A stretch of DNA of 64,000 nucleotides, from NCBI RefSeq assembly GCF_001612635.1, contig NZ_BDAV01000006.1:1-64000 (forward strand), in the 5' to 3' direction. Position numbers and translations under genes: made by a program. The stretch comes from Nocardia africana NBRC 100379. Its GTDB lineage: Bacteria; Actinomycetota; Actinomycetes; Mycobacteriales; Mycobacteriaceae. Position 1 is the stretch's first letter. Each line of letters opens with the position of its first letter. Shown here one piece after another: positions 24,521-31,249 of this stretch. The notes below the pieces were generated by a model. That model saw only the letters and a program-made list of their open reading frames with translations, was not told the origin of the DNA and made no database searches.

Positions 24521-25090
24521 TCAATAGTATTCCGCTGCGATCACTGCCTTCGACGAAGTCGTAAAAAGATTCCCGGTCTGCTGCATCAGCGGCTGCGTCG
24601 CGGTCGCAGGTTTGCCCTCCGTCGTGAGGTACTCCGAGTTGAACCACACCTGCTCCACCTCACCGACCGTGATGCCGTGGTCACCGTTCAGATCGATTCG
24701 CGCCACCACTCGGCAACTCAGCGAACCGATCCCGGAGGGCACGATCGGTCCGTAAGGCGAGGCGTTGTAGTCCAACTCTAGGCCGCACGATGCCAACTTC
24801 TCGACCGGATCCACCACCGGAAACTTCGAATAACGCGCACCCAATTTCCACACCGACTCCAGTTGTTCAATGGTCGGCACCGTCACCGTGAATCCGTCTG
24901 CCACCATCAAGTTCTCGGACGTCCGCCACTGTTTGAGCACGGCTATCCCCACCTGCTGCGGCTTTGTGGACACCGATGTCAGGTTGGACACGGGGATTAG
25001 GTTGGCAATGCTGTTCTGGTCCTTCGTGCCAACCAGGTAGGCGATGCGCGGCGCAAGTAACCGGTGTGCCATATCAAGCGAGCCTGTCAT
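24521..25090 (-). CDS. Flavin reductase-like (FMN-binding split barrel) protein
   Basis: I choose ATG 25090 (189 residues), which has GAAGG six bases upstream and overlaps the regulator stop by 17 bases. The N-terminal segment LLAPRIAYLVGTKDQNSIAN, then IPVSNLTSVSTKPQQVGIAV, is the flavin-reductase-family pattern; GSLSCRVVARIDLNGDH and TVGEVEQVWFN complete the barrel. Such proteins bind FMN and either reduce it for a monooxygenase or act on small substrates. It is translationally coupled to the HTH/TPR regulator before it. Confidence 0.75.
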   Translation of the reverse strand: MTGSLDMAHRLLAPRIAYLVGTKDQNSIANLIPVSNLTSVSTKPQQVGIAVLKQWRTSENLMVADGFTVTVPTIEQLESVWKLGARYSKFPVVDPVEKLASCGLELDYNASPYGPIVPSGIGSLSCRVVARIDLNGDHGITVGEVEQVWFNSEYLTTEGKPATATQPLMQQTGNLFTTSSKAVIAAEYY

Positions 25091-26567
25091 CCTCCACCTT
25101 CGCCATTGTCGTATCCACCGCGAACGATCGGATCGCATCCTGCATCATTCGGCTATCGGCACTGCCCGCCGTTGGGTGAGCCGCCAGATCGCGCTGTATC
25201 GCTCGGAGTGCGACGTGAAACTGCGGCAGACTCTGAACCACTGGGACTTTCAGCGCGGGCAGCAAAGTATCGAAAGCTGCGCGCGGACCTTCGAGGTGTA
25301 GCCGCGCCCGGGCCAGATTCGTCTGTGCCAGCGTGAGCGTGACCGGCCAGGACGAATCGAAGCTCGGCCCATAGCAGCCGATCACAGCCTCCGCCTCCCG
25401 CGCGGTATTCGTCCAATCGCGTAGGCTCGCGAAAGTCGTTGCGTCGTAGTAGTGCTGGCGCGCCGACGAGAAAGTAAAGATCGGACCGAGATCGGCCAAC
25501 TCACCCACGCCGGACAAGCGTTCCCGTTGACTTCGAGCCGCATGCAGCGCCGCCAACGCCGATTCGCGATTGCCGCACTGCGCATGAGCGCGCGCTTCGA
25601 GGCCGTCCGACCGCAGGCCCGCGACACCGTACTTGGCGCCAGCCCTGTCGGTCTCGCGCAAGACCTGCGCGGGTCGACCCCACCAAGAGGCAATCATCGC
25701 CCGAGTGCAGTACACCCAGGACAGAAGTGAGCGGTGGCCGGCCAGTTCGGCGAACCAGGTCGCGGCCCTCGTCTGTGTCATCGCTGCCTGCGGCTCAGCG
25801 AGATCGTGGGAAACTGATGCCAGCAATACGCAGGTAGCCGAAAACAGGACGTAGAGATCACGAAGATCTGCGACGCGGCCCGTCCGGTGGATCGCTGCTG
25901 CGATCTGATCACGCAGAACAGTGAGCCGAACGAAGGTCCGCGAGACATCCGGATCGACCGCATACTCCGATGCCAGCCGATACAGGTCTGCGGCCGCATC
26001 GTGAAGCAAATCCGGATCGACGGGCGGGCGCTCTATTGTGCTCATCATCTCGGCGGACTCCCGCGCGGCATTGTTCACCATGCCAGCGACGCCGACGCCA
26101 CCGGACATTGCGGAAATGCCGAGCACGCGCAGCGCTTCTCGACGGTTCGTGGGATCACCTCCATCGTGCAAGTCAATTCCTAGTTCCACGCCGACGCGAC
26201 CATCCGGAACGGCGTCGGCGACGGTGACCCCGCCTCCGCTTTGGGAGCGGAAGTCCGATGTAACCGGCGGAGCAGATGTGTCACCTGGAGGACCACCGTC
26301 AGCTCCGGAGTGCCGTGTCCTCCACGCGGACTTTCTCCGGATTACCAGCTGATCGAAGCGCGCCTTCTGCTCATCATCGAGTCGTATGTATGCGGTGTCC
26401 ATGCACTCGGCGTACTTCGCGCCCAAGGTGATGTCGGCACCCCTGCGTTCCCATTTGCCGACCGCCTCCAGCGAACACCCGATCCGGTCGGCGAACTGAA
26501 CCTGCGTGTCCCGCAACGCCGTACGCAGTGCGGTGACCTCGAGACCGGTCCACGTGACGATCGTCAT
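25074..26567 (-). CDS. XRE-type HTH regulator with TPR-like domain
   Basis: Protein of 497 residues. Residues 5-50 are a helix-turn-helix (LRTALRDTQVQFADRIGCSL, EAVGKWERRG). A charged linker is followed from about residue 185 by helical repeats of TPR type (PDLLHDAAADLYRLASEYAV, LRDLYVLFSATCVLLASVSH, and DWTNTAREAEAVIGCYG). This architecture is a large actinobacterial family of cytosolic regulators thought to sense peptides or proteins through the repeats. The gene is divergent from the small-protein chain starting at 26736, which it probably controls, and overlaps the flavin-reductase gene downstream. Confidence 0.85.
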   Translation of the reverse strand: MTIVTWTGLEVTALRTALRDTQVQFADRIGCSLEAVGKWERRGADITLGAKYAECMDTAYIRLDDEQKARFDQLVIRRKSAWRTRHSGADGGPPGDTSAPPVTSDFRSQSGGGVTVADAVPDGRVGVELGIDLHDGGDPTNRREALRVLGISAMSGGVGVAGMVNNAARESAEMMSTIERPPVDPDLLHDAAADLYRLASEYAVDPDVSRTFVRLTVLRDQIAAAIHRTGRVADLRDLYVLFSATCVLLASVSHDLAEPQAAMTQTRAATWFAELAGHRSLLSWVYCTRAMIASWWGRPAQVLRETDRAGAKYGVAGLRSDGLEARAHAQCGNRESALAALHAARSQRERLSGVGELADLGPIFTFSSARQHYYDATTFASLRDWTNTAREAEAVIGCYGPSFDSSWPVTLTLAQTNLARARLHLEGPRAAFDTLLPALKVPVVQSLPQFHVALRAIQRDLAAHPTAGSADSRMMQDAIRSFAVDTTMAKVEDDRLA

Positions 26568-26593
26568 CTCTCGGGGTTCTCCCCTCCGCTGTA

Positions 26594-26622
26594 GTACCGC
26601 CAGGGTACGGGCTCAGTACGGG
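26594..26622. promoter_or_regulatory. Possible operator between regulator and small-protein operon
   Basis: In the 168-base divergent region, GTACC (26594-26598) and GGTAC (26604-26608) form an inverted repeat with a five-base spacer, and TACGGG occurs twice in tandem (26606-26611, 26617-26622) eleven bases apart, about one helical turn. This is the natural place for the XRE-type protein to bind. No -10 box is convincing. Confidence 0.35.
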
Positions 26623-26735
26623 TCCGGTGCGTCGTTCCGACGCGGCGACACGGCAAAGCTGGAAGCAACCAATTACCGCACACCGCACAGGCGCACGCTC
26701 GACTTTCGCCCCGACAGATTCCGGAGCCGACCGCA

Positions 26736-27077
26736 ATGCCCACACCTGCCACGAGTGCCCGTGAACCGATCGACGCGGAGCCGACCCCGACCGGCGGCCA
26801 CCCGGTCGAGGAGTGCATGCGTCATGACCTCCCGAAACTTCCCGGGCGCACGCACATCCGGTCGATGGCGGCCACCCTGCGCCTGTGGCACACCCGCAAC
26901 CGCGACCTCCTCGAGCGCGTCGCCGCCGGCCTCCGTCACCTCGATTCTCCGGCGCGTTGCAAGAGCACCGAACCCATTCGCGGGCGAGCACACGCCATCC
27001 ATGTGCTGGCCGATCACGCCAAGCACGGCTGCCTCCGGTTCCGGCTCGCAGCACAGTACATCGAGGCCGCGCAGTGA
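26736..27077 (+). CDS. Hypothetical protein, first gene of a small-protein chain
   Basis: Protein of 113 residues with GGAG about ten bases before the ATG. An unstructured leader (MPTPATSAREPIDAEPTPTG) is followed by a helical region with HPVEECMRHDLPKLPGRTHI, LRLWHTRNRDLLERVAAGL and HVLADHAKHGCLRFRLAAQY. The histidine/cysteine-rich helices look like a small conserved domain, but I do not recognise it. It is divergent from the XRE-type regulator and starts a run of five short genes ending at 27735. Confidence 0.65.
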   Translation: MPTPATSAREPIDAEPTPTGGHPVEECMRHDLPKLPGRTHIRSMAATLRLWHTRNRDLLERVAAGLRHLDSPARCKSTEPIRGRAHAIHVLADHAKHGCLRFRLAAQYIEAAQ

Positions 27078-27114
27078 CCACCGCTCGATCCCGAAATGTG
27101 AAGGGCCAAGCGCT

Positions 27115-27225
27115 GTGACGAACTCGGACAAGCCGACACGAACGCCCGACTTCCACACCGGTCCGTTGGCCGTACCGGAACCATTCGGGCTACCCGTCAC
27201 CGATCACCACCGCGTCCCGCCATGA
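27115..27225 (+). CDS. Tiny ORF (36 aa) in the small-protein chain
   Basis: GTG start with GAAGGG about nine bases before it; 36 residues ending in PFGLPVTDHHRVPP. Its stop overlaps the next start (ATGA), the usual sign of coupled translation. No domain recognised. It could simply be a coupling leader. Confidence 0.4.
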   Translation: MTNSDKPTRTPDFHTGPLAVPEPFGLPVTDHHRVPP

Positions 27226-27365
27226 CCACCGCGCTCGCCCATGCGGTGATGCAGCGACACATCGACTGCCCCATCGACGTCTGCCCGATCAAGCGGCAAG
27301 CCAAAGCCCACCTCGTCACCGCACAGCGCATGGTCCCGGCCGACCGACCGCACATGGGCTACTGA
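27222..27365 (+). CDS. Tiny ORF (47 aa) with Cys/His residues
   Basis: 47 residues starting ATG in an ATGA overlap with the preceding frame. The sequence MQRHIDCPIDVCPIKRQAKA, then HLVTAQRMVPADR, carries a C-x4-C pair with nearby histidines that might bind a metal. Family not recognised. Confidence 0.45.
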   Translation: MTTALAHAVMQRHIDCPIDVCPIKRQAKAHLVTAQRMVPADRPHMGY

Positions 27366-27385
27366 CCGAAACCACGGAGGAGTAC

Positions 27386-27547
27386 ATGCTCGACGAACTG
27401 CCACGGCGAGAACCCGGCCGCACCCAAATCCCATGCGCCCGTGACCGATTGCCTCAGCTATCCACCCCGGACCTCACGGCATTGAGACGAGTCGCCGACG
27501 CCCTGCGCGACTGGCGCCCCCACACCGATAGCCGACAGCCGCGATGA
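27386..27547 (+). CDS. Tiny ORF (53 aa)
   Basis: 53 residues with a good GGAGG ribosome site six bases before the ATG. The composition is basic and proline-rich with a C-terminal helix (TPDLTALRRVADALRDW). The stop overlaps the next start (ATGA). Family not recognised. Confidence 0.5.
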   Translation: MLDELPRREPGRTQIPCARDRLPQLSTPDLTALRRVADALRDWRPHTDSRQPR

Positions 27548-27735
27548 TCGACCACCACATCAACCCGGACACCGCGCGCCTGCGTTTCCTGATGGCACGC
27601 GCCCGCCGCGGCGGCTATCAACTCATCGTCGAACCCAAACAGATCAACCGATGGGTTCTGGTCGACATCGACGACGGCGAGCGCCTGTTCGAATCCGCTT
27701 CCCTGGCCGAAGTCGAACGGTACTTGAGCGAATAG
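27544..27735 (+). CDS. 63-aa ARARRGGYQL family protein
   Basis: 63 residues in an ATGA overlap with the preceding gene. The core is RARRGGYQLIVEPKQINRW, then VLVDIDDGERLFESASLAEV and a C-terminal ERYLSE: a small alpha/beta unit. The same family occurs twice more in this window: a copy with a lost stop at 35072 and a relic at 36186-36258. Function unknown; in this copy the reading frame and stop are intact. Confidence 0.6.
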   Translation: MIDHHINPDTARLRFLMARARRGGYQLIVEPKQINRWVLVDIDDGERLFESASLAEVERYLSE

Positions 27736-27748
27736 CGCTCCATGACGA

Positions 27749-27876
27749 CGGGGCAATCACCCCGATACACCACGCATGCGGACTTGACCCTCCGGGGAGA
27801 AACCGGGACCACACGACCGGGAACTCTCGACCGTCGCGAAGCACCTTGGTGGCCAGTCGAAACCGATCACCGCGCG
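27749..27876 (-). pseudogene. Relic of a DUF3048 gene
   Basis: On the minus strand this stretch encodes KVLRDGREFPVVWSRFLPGG, corresponding to VLRDGQEFPAVWSRPSPEAG of the intact DUF3048 protein (5199-6197), and in another frame RAVIGFDW corresponding to GAVIGFDW. The DNA agrees too: 27805-27844 matches 5306-5345 with three differences in 40 bases, and 27853-27875 is identical to 5531-5553. The part between is deleted and the frame is broken, so this is a decayed fragment. It lies just upstream of the intact ESX toxin cassette. Confidence 0.8.
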
Positions 27877-27959
27877 ACCGATCAGCTGCTTGTTCACGCG
27901 TCGTTCGGCACACGCGATCATGATGGACGGACGGACCGCTGATCGCCTAGCATCGCAGT

Positions 27960-28304
27960 GTGACTGATAGTGGGGGGAACATTCCAGGTCCTGGCCAGGG
28001 TTTTTCGGTTATCCCGGAACAGGTGCGTGATGTCGGGATCTACATCTACGGCTTGGCGGACACCTTATCCGGAGCTCTGAGTTCCGCGGCCGGGGAAGTC
28101 GCCGAACTGCTCAACGGCAGCTGGACCGGCGACTACGCCGACGAATTCTCCGAGGGGTGGACCGAGGTCCACGACGGCGGACGGCAGATCTTCGCGGCAC
28201 TGACCACCATGGCGGAAAAGCTCGGAGTCACAGCCGAAACTTTCCAGTCGGTGGACGCGAACAATGCTGCGGTGCTGGATATCCCGAAGTTGAACTGGAC
28301 ATAG
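27960..28304 (+). CDS. WXG100-like ESX protein (cassette 1, first)
   Basis: Protein of 114 residues, start GTG. The helical hairpin with the central turn LLNGSWTGDYADEFSEGW carries the WXG motif (WTG), flanked by SVIPEQVRDVGIYIYGLADT and FAALTTMAEKLGVTAETFQS. WXG100 proteins are helical-hairpin partners exported by ESX/type VII secretion. TAGCAT at 27948-27953 ends six bases before the GTG, so the message is probably leaderless. It is followed after four bases by a second WXG100-like gene and then the toxin. Confidence 0.85.
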   Translation: MTDSGGNIPGPGQGFSVIPEQVRDVGIYIYGLADTLSGALSSAAGEVAELLNGSWTGDYADEFSEGWTEVHDGGRQIFAALTTMAEKLGVTAETFQSVDANNAAVLDIPKLNWT

Positions 28305-28308
28305 CCCG

Positions 28309-28614
28309 ATGGCTTCACAGTTCTCGGTCGACCTCGAACACCTCGACCAGATCGTGTCCCGGCTGTCCGGTCTGGCTGGCTTCATCGCTGACCATCTCGC
28401 CGATATCGAACACCGTGTCGCAGCCCTCCAAAGCACCGGCTGGGAGGGTGTGGCCGCCCGCGCCTATGACGATGCTCACCGCGAATGGATCAGTGGCGCA
28501 AAAGAACTCGTCGAAGGCGTCAAGGACATGAGCGACGCTGCCAGACAAGCCCACACCGCGTACAGCACGGCAGTGGAACTCAACGGGCGGATGCTACGGA
28601 GCGGGCAACCGTGA
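28309..28614 (+). CDS. WXG100-like ESX protein (cassette 1, second)
   Basis: Protein of 101 residues; helical hairpin with the WXG motif in STGWEGVAARAYDDAH (WEG). It probably pairs with the preceding WXG100-like protein or with the helical N-terminus of the toxin to form the secretion-competent complex. Its stop overlaps the toxin GTG (GTGA). Confidence 0.85.
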   Translation: MASQFSVDLEHLDQIVSRLSGLAGFIADHLADIEHRVAALQSTGWEGVAARAYDDAHREWISGAKELVEGVKDMSDAARQAHTAYSTAVELNGRMLRSGQP

Positions 28615-29984
28615 TCGTCGACTGGCAGGTCTACTACGAAGCCGCCAAGAAATGCCGAGACCTGGCCGACGAACTGCGTAAGGCCGACAAACCTGTCCAC
28701 GACGCGATCAAGGGCGACTGCCTAGGGATGTCCGGCGACGCCCCCGGCTGTGCGGATTGGGGCAAGGCCTACGACACCGCCGCCAGACAAACCCTGCAGG
28801 CCAGCGCGAGCCTGGCCAATGCGCTGACCAACTATGGTGCGGTCTTGTACGCCATGGGCCACAACTACGGGGTCGCCAACAAATCCAATCCCTCCCCGCC
28901 ACAACCTGACGTCACTCAGGTCGGCGAATACAAGGTCTCCCTCCCGTCTTCCGTAGCTCCCAATGGCCCTGGGCTCGACGATCACGGTGCGGTCAAGGAA
29001 TTTTTCGACAAGCTGCTGGCCAAGGTGCTCAACACCTTCGGGAAGCTCCCCAACGGCGATAGAAACAAGCTCGACAAGGCCCACACCGTCTGGGACACCT
29101 TCGCCAAACACCCCACCGTCACCGGCGCCGCCGCCGGTATCTCAGGAATCTCGGCGATGTTCGACGGGATGGACGACGCCACCAACCGCGGTCTGCTGCA
29201 GGACCATTTCGCCACCTTGAAAACCAGCGCCGACACCGTCGCCACCTCCGCCCAGCAGATGGCTGCTCCCGTCGCGGACTATCGTGACGCCACGGTGGCG
29301 CTCGCCAGCGACACCAGTAGCAAGATCAACACCCTCGAACTGACCATCGCGATCACTGCGATCGCTGGTGGTCTGCTGGCTCTGTTCAGCGCTGGTACCT
29401 CCGCGGTCGCCGCGACTGCGGCCATCGACGCCGACGTCGTCACCACCATGGAGGCCATTCAGGCCGCCTACCAAGCCAGCCGGATGAAGACCGTGATCGG
29501 CCTGGCGGCCCTCGCCGCCGGGGCAACCGGCACCATCGACGCCTTTCACGCCCTACCCACGATCGACCTGGACAAGGCCGCCACCAACCTCGCCACCATC
29601 ATCGCCATGAAGGTCATCGTCGCCGCGGACGGCGCGATGACCGTGGCGACCAAATACGAAGATCTGCCGCAGGCTCCGGGCATTCCACTCGGCGGCCTCA
29701 CCGATGAATCCGAGGAGTACATCAAGGGAAAGCATGTTCGGGGCGGCGACAACGTCACGCCCGACAAGAGCACCTTCCCCGAAGGTACCGACCTCGATGC
29801 ACTGGCCGAGGCCGCGGTGAACGTCACAGCTCGCGGACCGAACGATTACGGCAACTACGAACGTGAGGTGGATGCCGGTCACCCGATCGGAAACAGGTCG
29901 CAGAACAACGGCGGCCAACCGACGAACAAGTACAAGGTGATCACGGACAGGTGGGGTACCGTCATAAACATGTTCCCCGAATAA
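28611..29984 (+). CDS. ESX-secreted polymorphic toxin (BECR-like C-terminus)
   Basis: 457 residues from GTG 28611. Residues 1-110 are a WXG/LXG-like helical head (IVDWQVYYEAAKKCRDLADE). The middle (residues 120-330) holds the segment also found as a relic at 4669-4962, and hydrophobic helices (AITAIAGGLLALFSAGTSAV). The last about 95 residues are a distinct domain: EYIKGKHVRGGDNVTPDKST, a helix DLDALAEAAVN, VDAGHPIGNRS, and a final YKVITDRWGTVINMFP. His, Lys-Ser and the closing strand resemble Ntox50/BECR-fold ribonuclease toxins; this is inference. Expected role: antibacterial RNase delivered by type VII secretion. The next small gene is the likely immunity gene. Confidence 0.82.
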   Translation: MIVDWQVYYEAAKKCRDLADELRKADKPVHDAIKGDCLGMSGDAPGCADWGKAYDTAARQTLQASASLANALTNYGAVLYAMGHNYGVANKSNPSPPQPDVTQVGEYKVSLPSSVAPNGPGLDDHGAVKEFFDKLLAKVLNTFGKLPNGDRNKLDKAHTVWDTFAKHPTVTGAAAGISGISAMFDGMDDATNRGLLQDHFATLKTSADTVATSAQQMAAPVADYRDATVALASDTSSKINTLELTIAITAIAGGLLALFSAGTSAVAATAAIDADVVTTMEAIQAAYQASRMKTVIGLAALAAGATGTIDAFHALPTIDLDKAATNLATIIAMKVIVAADGAMTVATKYEDLPQAPGIPLGGLTDESEEYIKGKHVRGGDNVTPDKSTFPEGTDLDALAEAAVNVTARGPNDYGNYEREVDAGHPIGNRSQNNGGQPTNKYKVITDRWGTVINMFPE

Positions 29985-29994
29985 GGAGGATGCG

Positions 29995-30291
29995 TTGGGA
30001 ATAACGATAAGCGTGCAGAACATGAACCACAACGAGACAGAGTCATTCTCCGGCGCCGCCGCCGACACGCTCTCGGATATAGTCTTGGATTCACCCACGG
30101 GTCCGATGATGCGCGGAATTCATAAATACGCCGACACCATGTTCAATTCATACCAGCTGAAATTCTTCCTGGAGGAGCTGGATTCCGCGAATCCGCAGAG
30201 CGACGCGGAGCGAGAACTTTTCTCCGTCCTGCGGCGAGCATCGGAATCGGCGATCCGGCAGCAGGGTTACCTGTGGTTCAGTGGTGACTGA
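29995..30291 (+). CDS. Candidate immunity protein of toxin cassette 1
   Basis: 98 residues, start TTG preceded by AAGGAGG at ideal spacing and only ten bases after the toxin stop. The protein is acidic and helical (ADTLSDIVLDSPTGPMMRGI, LKFFLEELDSANPQSDAERE). The position directly after a polymorphic toxin gene, with no known domain, is the standard mark of an immunity gene. The assignment rests on context. Confidence 0.6.
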   Translation: MGITISVQNMNHNETESFSGAAADTLSDIVLDSPTGPMMRGIHKYADTMFNSYQLKFFLEELDSANPQSDAERELFSVLRRASESAIRQQGYLWFSGD

Positions 30292-30323
30292 GAGGTACCG
30301 ACGGTCGCCGTGCGGGACTCGAC

Positions 30324-30587
30324 GTGAAGGGAATTCGGTTGAGCGAATTCCGGATCGATGACATCTTTCGGGTGAGCTTTCGCCCGAATCCGATTATTGT
30401 CGGCAGAACTGGCGACATATTCTGGGTCGGAGATCAGGTCGAGCTACTCAAAGGAGATGAGTCAACCGTTCAGGGCGTTCTGGAGGGTATTGAGATTCAC
30501 CGCTCCCCTTCCGGCCAGTACTCGTTTGCGTTTTCCCGAGAAATATCCGAACGAGCAGAACCCGGGGACATAATACGCACAGTGTAG
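30324..30587 (+). CDS. Small EF-Tu domain-2-like protein
   Basis: 87 residues from GTG 30324; TTG 30339 behind GAAGGG is an alternative. The pattern FRIDDIFRVSFRPNPIIVGR, TGDIFWVGDQVELLKGD, VQGVLEGIEIHRSP and ERAEPGDIIRTV follows the beta barrel of translation-factor domain 2 (EF-Tu/SelB type), but no GTPase is present. Known: several BECR-family contact toxins need EF-Tu for tRNA cleavage. Inferred: a stand-alone barrel next to a toxin gene could be a second immunity factor or EF-Tu decoy. It could equally be an unrelated beta-barrel protein. Confidence 0.55.
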   Translation: MKGIRLSEFRIDDIFRVSFRPNPIIVGRTGDIFWVGDQVELLKGDESTVQGVLEGIEIHRSPSGQYSFAFSREISERAEPGDIIRTV

Positions 30588-30610
30588 CCGGCGAATCGTT
30601 TACAACCAGC

Positions 30611-30631
30611 CGAATCCGGTTCCACTCGGTG
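30611..30631 (+). repeat. 21-bp direct repeat, left copy
   Basis: CGAATCCGGTTCCACTCGGTG occurs here, 23 bases after the EF-Tu-like gene, and identically at 35033-35053, six bases after the UPF1-like helicase stop. It helps define the segment that was inserted or duplicated around the helicase gene. Confidence 0.8.
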
Positions 30632-30689
30632 CGGATCTGCTCCACAATCGAACCGCCCGGGTCGGGGCGGCATTCGGTCGCGAGCCAGG

Positions 30690-30966
30690 ACAGACGCCGT
30701 TGTCTGCCGACGCAACCAAGAAGTCTGAAGTCGAGGGATTCAGCGTCACCTGCCGGCAACCAACGCGGCCGGTGCAGCACCGCTACACGCGTCGAGCCGG
30801 GGTGCCAGCCGGGGGTGGACCGGGACGGCGACGGGGGCGCGTGCGAGCGGTAGGCCGGACCGATCCAATTGTCGTCATTGGCGACACCTGGCGCTGTCGC
30901 CATATGACGACAGCGACTGTGCATCGACTCTATGATCCCGAGGACGACCACCAGGTGCACGTCGTG
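30690..30966 (+). repeat. Direct repeat A (about 277 bp)
   Basis: This stretch is homologous to 35903-36180 in the same orientation. The first 44 bases (30690-30733 against 35903-35946) are identical; the rest is clearly related with substitutions and small indels. The two copies bracket the UPF1-like helicase gene. No intact gene is present in either. The whole gap 30588-31249 holds only this repeat, the 21-bp repeat and the lead-in to the helicase gene. Confidence 0.85.
30873..30909 (+). repeat. Conserved hairpin within repeat A
   Basis: CGTCATTGGCGACA (30873-30886) pairs with TGTCGCCATATGACG (30895-30909) around an eight-base loop, with one bulge. Repeat B keeps the same structure (36084-36120) although bases in and beside the arms differ. 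A TATGAT box follows at 30931-30936. It could be an operator next to a promoter, or an RNA hairpin. Confidence 0.5.
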
Positions 30967-31249
30967 AGAATAGCCGAGCGACAAGGCCCCCGATCCCACG
31001 GCCGCGTGCTACTACCAGCATGTGAAACGAAGGTGCACAACGGTTCTCACACCGCGACAGCACATGCGGCGGCGGGACGGGCACGCAGGGACTTGCTACA
31101 CGGGCTGATCTCGGGCCGGCACATCCTTCCCACAGTCCGCCCGCCCGTGTCGAGGAACCATGGTTTGCGCGATCACCGCGAGCACCTATCTGCGATGAGG
31201 TACCTTTTTCTACAGTGCAACAACAGGTTTCGAGCCAGCGGGGGTTAGC

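Noticed and set aside
30588..31249. CRISPR-like or transposon ends
   Set aside because: Repeats are only two copies and long; no spacer periodicity, terminal inverted repeats or transposase gene.
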